A DNA stretch of 64,000 nt, taken from Curtobacterium sp. MCSS17_015. Lineage in GTDB: Bacteria; Actinomycetota; Actinomycetes; Actinomycetales; Microbacteriaceae. The stretch's first letter is position 1. Every line of letters begins with the position of its first letter. Positions 58,836 through 64,000 of this stretch are shown here, in pieces. The position numbers were made by a program, and so were the translations under genes. The notes beneath the pieces were generated by a model. The model was not told the origin of the DNA and did no database searches. It saw nothing but the letters and a program-made list of their open reading frames with translations. The stretch spans positions 2,604,001 through 2,668,000 of the forward strand of contig NZ_CP126256.1 of the NCBI RefSeq assembly GCF_003234265.2, written 5' to 3'.

Positions 58836-60131
58836 TCAGCCCTTGGCCGCAGCCTGGTTGGTGGTGGTGACGATGTCCTCGGCGTCACCCTTGCCGGCGA
58901 GGACGTCCACGACGCTGGTGTTCAGCGCGTTGCCGACGTTCTGGCCGTACAGGGTGTCGAGGTACTGCGAGACGAACGGGGCTTCCTTGTAGGCGGCGAG
59001 GGCCGACTGCAGGTAGGGCTCCGCCACGACGGACTGTGCGTCCTGGTTGACGGGGATCGCCTGGAAGGCCTTGTAGTAACCCTCCTGGTTGTCCTTCTCG
59101 ACGATGAAGTTGAGGAAGTCGGTGCACGCCTTCTTCGGGGCCTGCGCGGTGCAGGAGTAGCCGTCGACGCCACCCATCATCGACTTCGGGTCACCCTTGC
59201 CGCCCTCGACGGCCGGGAACGGGAACCAGCCGAGGTCGGGCAGCGGCTTGGCGTCCGGGGTGAGCGAGGAGATCACGCCCGGGTCCCACGCGCCCATGAG
59301 TTCCATGGCGGCCTTGTGGTTCGCGAGGAGACCGGCGGAGCTGCCGGCGCCCTGCTGGGCCGCGGTGGTCAGGAAGCCCTTGTTGAACGGCTTGGTGTCG
59401 TTGAAGGCCTCGAGCTGCTCGCCGGCCTCGAGCCAGCACTTGTTGTCGAACTCGAGCGACTCGGCGGCACCGGTGAGGGTCTTCTCGCTGCAGGCGCGGA
59501 GGGCGAAGTTGTAGTACCAGTGCGCGGCGGGCCAGGCGTCCTTCGCACCGACGGCGACGGGGTCGACACCGGAGGCCTTGAGCTTGGCGATGTCCTCGTT
59601 GAGCTCGTCCATCGTGGTGGGCGTGCCCTCGATGCCGGCCTCGTCAAAGAGGTCCTGGCTGTACCAGATGCCCTCGGGCAGCACGGCGACGGGCATCGCG
59701 TACGTGCCGTCCTCCGCGTCGTAGCCCGAGAAGGTCCCGGCGCTGATCGACTTCTTCGCGTCGGCGCTGATCGAGTCCTTGATGTCGAGCAGCTGCCCGG
59801 CGTTGATCATCGCGTTGAGCTTGCCGCCACCGCGCTGCAGGAACACGTCGGGGCCGTCGCCGGAGTTGAGCGCGGTCTGGAGCTTGCCGTCCAGGTCCTC
59901 GTTCTGGATCGCCTGGATCTTGATCGTCACGTTCGGGTTGTCCGCCTCGAACGCCTTGACGGTGTCCTCCCAGTAGGCCTTGCCGGGGCCGGTGGTGGAG
60001 TTGTGCCAGAAGGTCATCGTGACCTTGCCGTCGCCCTCGTCGGCGGCGCCGCCGCTCGAGCAGCCCGTGGCGAGCAGTGCGGTGCCGGCTGCGATGGCGA
60101 TGGCCGCCGCGAACCTGTTCTTCCTCGTCAT
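58836..60131 (-). CDS. Sugar-binding lipoprotein (extracellular solute-binding protein family 1)
   Basis: A 431-aa lipoprotein with signal peptide and lipobox LLATGCSSGG. VTMTFWHNSTTGPGKAYWED is the typical N-terminal segment of family 1 binding proteins, and VGAKDAWPAAHWYYNFALRA contains aromatic residues for sugar stacking. It captures an oligosaccharide outside the membrane and hands it to the permeases. Promoter TTGACA-N18-CATGCT lies upstream, overlapped by a LacI-type operator. Confidence 0.92.
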   Translation of the reverse strand: MTRKNRFAAAIAIAAGTALLATGCSSGGAADEGDGKVTMTFWHNSTTGPGKAYWEDTVKAFEADNPNVTIKIQAIQNEDLDGKLQTALNSGDGPDVFLQRGGGKLNAMINAGQLLDIKDSISADAKKSISAGTFSGYDAEDGTYAMPVAVLPEGIWYSQDLFDEAGIEGTPTTMDELNEDIAKLKASGVDPVAVGAKDAWPAAHWYYNFALRACSEKTLTGAAESLEFDNKCWLEAGEQLEAFNDTKPFNKGFLTTAAQQGAGSSAGLLANHKAAMELMGAWDPGVISSLTPDAKPLPDLGWFPFPAVEGGKGDPKSMMGGVDGYSCTAQAPKKACTDFLNFIVEKDNQEGYYKAFQAIPVNQDAQSVVAEPYLQSALAAYKEAPFVSQYLDTLYGQNVGNALNTSVVDVLAGKGDAEDIVTTTNQAAAKG

Positions 60132-60184
60132 TGTGGAGTCCCTCGGTAGTCGTCGTTGACATGCGACCGCGAGGCCGCAGGGAG

Positions 60185-60234
60185 AGCATGCACGGCGCTC
60201 CGACGCCCTGTCAATCGATTTCGATAACGATTTC
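60185..60234 (-). promoter_or_regulatory. Promoter of the ABC/GH3 operon with LacI-type operator
   Basis: On the minus strand, -35 TTGACA (60214-60209) and -10 CATGCT (60190-60185) are 18 bp apart. Directly upstream and touching the -35, the sequence ATCGTTATCGAAATCGAT (60231-60214) has repeated TCGAT/ATCGA units typical of LacI-family operators. It lies between the binding-protein gene and the divergent regulator, so repression of both is likely. Confidence 0.65.
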
Positions 60235-60331
60235 TGTCCGGTGCGCGGTCCGGACGGCAGGTGGCGCGCTCCACGCCACGGTTCCGGTCGTGGCGCGCGG
60301 ATCGGCGCCCGCGGACGAGTACGGTGTCGAC

Positions 60332-61366
60332 GTGGATGCCATCGCCCGTCCTGCTCCCCCGACGGGGCGGACCACCATCAGCGATGTCGCGCGGGCCGCC
60401 GGCGTCTCGGTCCCGACCGTCTCGAAGGTCATCAACGGCCGCGACGGTGTCGCCGCCGCGACCTCACAGCGCGTCCTCGCCGTGATCGAGTCCCTCGGGT
60501 ACGAGAGCTCCCTCGTCGCCCGGAGTCTCCGCCGCAGCCGCACCGACGTGATCGGCATCCTGGTCACCGAGTTCGAGCCGTTCTCCACCGAGCTCCTCAA
60601 GGGCATCTCGTCGGCCGCCGACGGCACCGGGTACGAGCTGCTCGCCTACGCCGGACTCGTCAGCGGGGAGGCCCGACCCGGCTGGGAGCGTCGCTCACTG
60701 TCCCGACTCGCCGGCACCCTGATCGACGGCGCCATCGTCGTCACGCCCACGACGCTCATGGCGAGCACCCCGATTCCCGTCGTCTCGATCGACCCGCACA
60801 CCGGTCCCGAGGGCCATGCGGCCATCGACTCGGACAACATCGGTGGGGCCCGGGCGGCCACCGAGCACCTCATCGGGCTCGGGCACCGCCGGATCGCGCA
60901 CATCCGTGGCCGCGCCGACCTGGCCTCGGCCGAACTCCGCGAGATCGGGTACCGCCAGTCCCTCGAGGCCGCGGGCATTGCCTTCGACCCCGACCTCGTG
61001 CGCGTCGGCGACTACCAGTCCGCTGCCACTGCCGAGGTCGCCCGCGAACTGCTCTCCCGCCACGACCGGCCGACCGCGGTCTTCGCGGCGAACGACAGCT
61101 CGGCGATCGGGGTGCTGCAGGTCGCCGGGGAGCTCGGCCTCCGCGTACCGCAGGACCTGTCCGTGGTCGGGTTCGACGACGTGCCGCAGGCCGCGAACGC
61201 CACTCCCCCGCTGACCACCGTCGCCCAGCCGCTGCACGACCTCGGCGCCGAGGCGCTCCGGATGCTGCTCGAACTCCTCGGTGGCCGCGACGTCCCCGCG
61301 CACGTGCAGCTGCCGGCGTCGCTCGTGGTGCGAGGGAGCACCGCGCCGCCGCCGCCCGGCTCCTGA
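60332..61366 (+). CDS. LacI-family regulator of the sugar operon
   Basis: A 344-aa protein. The HTH (TTISDVARAAGVSVPTVSKV, then INGRDGVAAATSQRVL) is at residues 13-48 and the periplasmic-binding-like effector domain follows (DNIGGARAATEHLIGLGHRR, AVFAANDSSAIGVLQV, VVGFDDVPQA). TACGGT lies 6 nt ahead of the GTG start (leaderless). Divergent from the ABC/GH3 operon with a shared operator. Effector probably an imported oligosaccharide, not determined. Confidence 0.92.
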   Translation: MDAIARPAPPTGRTTISDVARAAGVSVPTVSKVINGRDGVAAATSQRVLAVIESLGYESSLVARSLRRSRTDVIGILVTEFEPFSTELLKGISSAADGTGYELLAYAGLVSGEARPGWERRSLSRLAGTLIDGAIVVTPTTLMASTPIPVVSIDPHTGPEGHAAIDSDNIGGARAATEHLIGLGHRRIAHIRGRADLASAELREIGYRQSLEAAGIAFDPDLVRVGDYQSAATAEVARELLSRHDRPTAVFAANDSSAIGVLQVAGELGLRVPQDLSVVGFDDVPQAANATPPLTTVAQPLHDLGAEALRMLLELLGGRDVPAHVQLPASLVVRGSTAPPPPGS

Positions 61367-61558
61367 GGGGGCGGGCACGACACCGCCATGCTCACGAGAC
61401 GCCGCCACATCCGGCGGCGTCTCGGCCACTCGGCGGCGTCACCGACAGACGGGGGCGTCTCGCCGGCGCGGCCCGGAGGCGGACGCCCTCACCCGCCCCT
61501 CGCGTCCGGCGCCGTGACCTGATAAGTTCCCGCTCACAACAAATACGGGAGGCCGTCG

Positions 61559-62791
61559 ATGGAGACGCACCAGGACACCGCACACCGGACCGGCGAGGCA
61601 GTCGTCACCGTCACCGACACCGCCGGCACCCCGCTCGCGGGCATCCACGTCGTCGTCGAGCAGCGCCGACACGCGTTCGGCTTCGGCAACATCGGCTTCG
61701 ACTTCGTCGGGCTGGCGAACGGCGATCCGGACGTCGGCACCCCGGAGCTCGCGGACCTCTGGCTCGACGTGTTCAACACCGCGACGCTGCCGTTCTACTG
61801 GGGCCGCTTCGAGCCGGAGCGCGGCCGGCCGGACACCGAGCGGCTGCAGCGCACCGCCGGCTGGTTCCGTGACCGCGGCGTCGCCACGAAGGGCCACCCG
61901 CTGGTCTGGCACACCGTGCAACCCGACTGGCTGCTGGGCCTCGACCTCGACGAGGTCGAGCGCCTGCAGCGGGAGCGGATCCGGCGTGAGGTCCGCGACT
62001 TCACCGGGCTCGTCGACACCTGGGACGCGATCAACGAGGTCGTGATCATGCCGCACTTCGCGAACGGGGACAACGCGATCACGCCCCTCGCCCTGGCCCG
62101 CGGGCGCCTCGCGATGATCCGGACGGCCGTCGAGGAGGCCCGTGCCACGAACCCGGCCGTCACCCTGCTCCTCAACGACTTCGACCTGTCGGACGCGTAC
62201 GAGTGCCTGATCGAGGGGGTCCTGGAGGCCGGCATCGGCATCGACGCCATCGGCCTGCAGACCCACATGCACCAGGGCTACTGGGGCGAGGACACCATGC
62301 TCGCGATGGTCGACCGCTTCGCCCGGTACGGGGTGCCGCTGCACCTGACCGAGACCTCGCTGGTGTCGGGCGACCTCATGCCCGCGCACATCGTCGACCT
62401 CAACGACCACCAGGTGGACTCGTGGCCGTCGACGCCGGAGGGCGAGGCACGCCAGGCGGACGAACTCGAGCGGCACTACCGGAGCCTGGTCGGGCACCCC
62501 GCCGTCGAGGCGATCACCTACTGGGGCATCACCGACGAGGGCGCCTGGCTGAACGCACCGATCGGGCTCGTCCGGGCCGACGGTACGCCGAAGCCGTCCT
62601 ACGACGCCCTCCGTCGGCTGGTGAAGGACGAGTGGTGGACCGGCCCGACGACGCTCGTCACGGACGAGGCCGGGCGGGCCTCGTTCCGCGGGTTCCGGGG
62701 CGAGTACGCGGTCCGTGTCGGCGACGCGGAGACCGCGCTGACGATCGACCGCGAGGGGCCGTCCGAGGTGCGGGTCACCCGGGCGGAGTGA
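61559..62791 (+). CDS. Cytoplasmic GH10 endo-1,4-beta-xylanase
   Basis: A 410-aa GH10 enzyme. KGHPLVWHTVQPDWL, the acid/base Glu in TWDAINEVVI, IGLQTHMHQGYW and the nucleophile Glu in PLHLTETSLVSG are all present. Residues 1-45 form a short beta domain (VVTVTDTAGTPLAGIHVVVE). The C-terminal 45 residues (ASFRGFRGEYAVRVGD) are another beta domain. No signal peptide, so it should digest imported xylo-oligosaccharides. GGGAGG precedes the ATG. Flanked by two LacI regulators. Confidence 0.9.
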   Translation: METHQDTAHRTGEAVVTVTDTAGTPLAGIHVVVEQRRHAFGFGNIGFDFVGLANGDPDVGTPELADLWLDVFNTATLPFYWGRFEPERGRPDTERLQRTAGWFRDRGVATKGHPLVWHTVQPDWLLGLDLDEVERLQRERIRREVRDFTGLVDTWDAINEVVIMPHFANGDNAITPLALARGRLAMIRTAVEEARATNPAVTLLLNDFDLSDAYECLIEGVLEAGIGIDAIGLQTHMHQGYWGEDTMLAMVDRFARYGVPLHLTETSLVSGDLMPAHIVDLNDHQVDSWPSTPEGEARQADELERHYRSLVGHPAVEAITYWGITDEGAWLNAPIGLVRADGTPKPSYDALRRLVKDEWWTGPTTLVTDEAGRASFRGFRGEYAVRVGDAETALTIDREGPSEVRVTRAE

Positions 62792-62908
62792 CCGCCGGAC
62801 CCCGGGCGCGTGTCGGATCAGGACGCGCCCGGAGTCCGGTGCCGGGTCGCTCCCCGACCTGGCGCCGACGGTGAGCGGGACACACCACCGGCGCGCTACG
62901 GTGCTTCC

Positions 62909-63916
62909 ATGCGTGCGACCGTGCGGGACGTGGCCGCCCTCGCCGGGGTCTCGCCGAAGACCGTCTCCAACGTCGTCAACGGCGGTGTCGTCGTGCGCCC
63001 CGAGACCCGCGCACGGGTCGAGGCCGCGGTGGCCGAGCTGGCCTACGTGCCGAACCTGTCCGCGCGCGGCCTGCGGAACGGCCGGACCGGCGCCATCGCC
63101 CTGACGCTGCCGGAACTCGCGAGCGCGTACTCGGCAGACCTCGCCCGCTGGTTCGTCGAACTCGCGCACGACCGCGGGCTCGTCGTGCAGCTCGAGCAGA
63201 CCGCCGAGGACCCGGAGCGTGAACGCGAGCTGGTGTCGCGGGCCCGCGCGCACCTGGTGGACGGGCTCGTGCTCAACCCGGTGTCGCTCAGCGCGAGCAC
63301 CCTCGCGACCACCGAGGGCCTGCCGCCGACGGTCGTCATCGGCGAGGTCGAGCCGGAGCACGTCGACCAGGTGCACGTCGACAGCCGGGCCGCGGCGCGG
63401 GAGGTCACGGCGATGCTCCTCGACCGCGGGCACCGCCGCATCGCGATCGTCGGAGCCGAGCGTGGCGACGTCGTCACCGCCACCGCACAGCTGCGCCAGC
63501 TCGGGCACGAGGAGGCACTCGCCACGCAGGGACTGACCGTCGACCCCGCGCTCCGGGTGCCGCTCCCCGAGTGGACGACCGCCGCGGCCGCGCACGCCTT
63601 CGCCGGATGGCTGGACCGGAACCCGCTGCCGGACGCGGTGTTCGCGTTCACGGACTCGATCGCGTTCGGCGTGCTGCACGTCCTCGCGGCCCGGGGCGTC
63701 CGGGTGCCGGACGCCGTGAGCGTCGTCGGGTTCGACGACGTCGACCAGGCGGCGTTCGCGATCCCCGCGCTGACGACGGTGTCGTTCGACCGGCGGGCCT
63801 TCGCGGTGTCCGCGCTCGACCTGTTGGAGCGTCGGATCGCCCACCGGCTGGCACCGGTGCGGACCGTCGTCGTGCCACACCGGATCGTCGAGCGCGCGAG
63901 CGTCGCGGCACGCTAG
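62909..63916 (+). CDS. Second LacI-family regulator
   Basis: A 335-aa protein. The HTH (ATVRDVAALAGVSPKTVSNV, then VNGGVVVRPETRARVEAAV) begins at residue 3. The effector domain has RRIAIVGAERGDVVTATAQL, DAVFAFTDSIAFGVLHV and SVVGFDDVDQAAFAIPAL. TACGGT lies 6 nt ahead of the ATG at 62909 (leaderless), deciding it over upstream codons. It follows the xylanase gene on the same strand but has its own promoter; target genes may lie beyond the right edge. No gene is visible in 63917-64000 that can be called. Confidence 0.91.
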   Translation: MRATVRDVAALAGVSPKTVSNVVNGGVVVRPETRARVEAAVAELAYVPNLSARGLRNGRTGAIALTLPELASAYSADLARWFVELAHDRGLVVQLEQTAEDPERERELVSRARAHLVDGLVLNPVSLSASTLATTEGLPPTVVIGEVEPEHVDQVHVDSRAAAREVTAMLLDRGHRRIAIVGAERGDVVTATAQLRQLGHEEALATQGLTVDPALRVPLPEWTTAAAAHAFAGWLDRNPLPDAVFAFTDSIAFGVLHVLAARGVRVPDAVSVVGFDDVDQAAFAIPALTTVSFDRRAFAVSALDLLERRIAHRLAPVRTVVVPHRIVERASVAAR

Positions 63917-64000
63917 TCGACGGCGTCGCCCCCTCGGCACCCCGGTCTGACGACCGCCCGGCCGCACCGGATCGCTCAGTCGCCGTCCGCCGCCTGCAGC

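Noticed and set aside
63976..64000. A possible minus-strand stop codon with a coding-looking tail at the right edge
   Set aside because: Only 25 bases are visible, too few to support a gene.

Overview
The window is high-GC actinobacterial DNA, most likely from Curtobacterium or a close relative in the Microbacteriaceae. This rests on the strong GC bias at third codon positions, the gene neighbourhoods (serS / HAD phosphatase / lipid kinase / pheA; metG / tatD / rsmA) and the many genes whose start codon lies 6-7 nt after a TANNNT -10 box (leaderless transcripts). The genus is inferred from gene content only.

Positions 1 to about 12,670 are the early/lysogeny end of a prophage integrated at the 3' end of a tRNA-Ser(UGA) gene (12672-12759). 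The structural genes and the other attachment site lie beyond the left edge. From right to left: candidate attachment/arm sites; a translationally coupled operon ending in the tyrosine integrase; a LexA-type SOS box in front of a 60-aa gene; a bidirectional terminator; two divergent Cro/C1-type genes, both predicted leaderless, with a palindrome filling one promoter spacer; then one long leftward early operon. That operon carries an excisionase-like protein, a P-loop kinase, an HNH nuclease, about twenty tiny overlapping genes (many Cys-rich or single-TM), a PD-(D/E)XK exonuclease with an unrecognised partner, a RusA resolvase, a C5-cytosine methyltransferase, paired DnaA boxes and a replication module (HTH protein, initiator-like protein, DnaB-like helicase). 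Several tiny genes are recombinants of the same peptide and DNA modules.

From 12.8 kb on the DNA is host chromosome. 12.8-18.4 kb: HAD phosphatase, serS, lipid kinase, pheA and a MarR-GNAT fusion. 18.4-27.5 kb: a molybdenum locus with a membrane-cytochrome/molybdopterin oxidoreductase fusion, moaA, moaD, modABC, a ThiF-rhodanese protein and a HTH-TOBE regulator, plus a DUF2029-type glycosyltransferase. 27.6-42.3 kb: a membrane glycosyltransferase, ispE, a sulfur operon (metY with a flavin monooxygenase, ATP-grasp ligase upstream), a XRE/SDR divergent pair, rsmA-tatD-metG, rsmI and a protein O-mannosyltransferase. 42.4-44.8 kb: a TetR repressor divergent from a 14-TM drug exporter with two matched palindromic operators. 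44.9-54.3 kb: sulfurtransferase, NAD-dependent epimerase, DUF255 protein, hrpA, VOC protein, YbaK-type deacylase. 54.4-64 kb: an oligosaccharide locus (solute-binding protein, two permeases, GH3 beta-glycosidase) divergent from a LacI regulator, followed by a cytoplasmic GH10 xylanase and a second LacI regulator.

Palindromes built on GGACGGGAGGCCCG recur between genes, usually where transcription units converge. No CRISPR array, rRNA operon or intact insertion sequence was seen.
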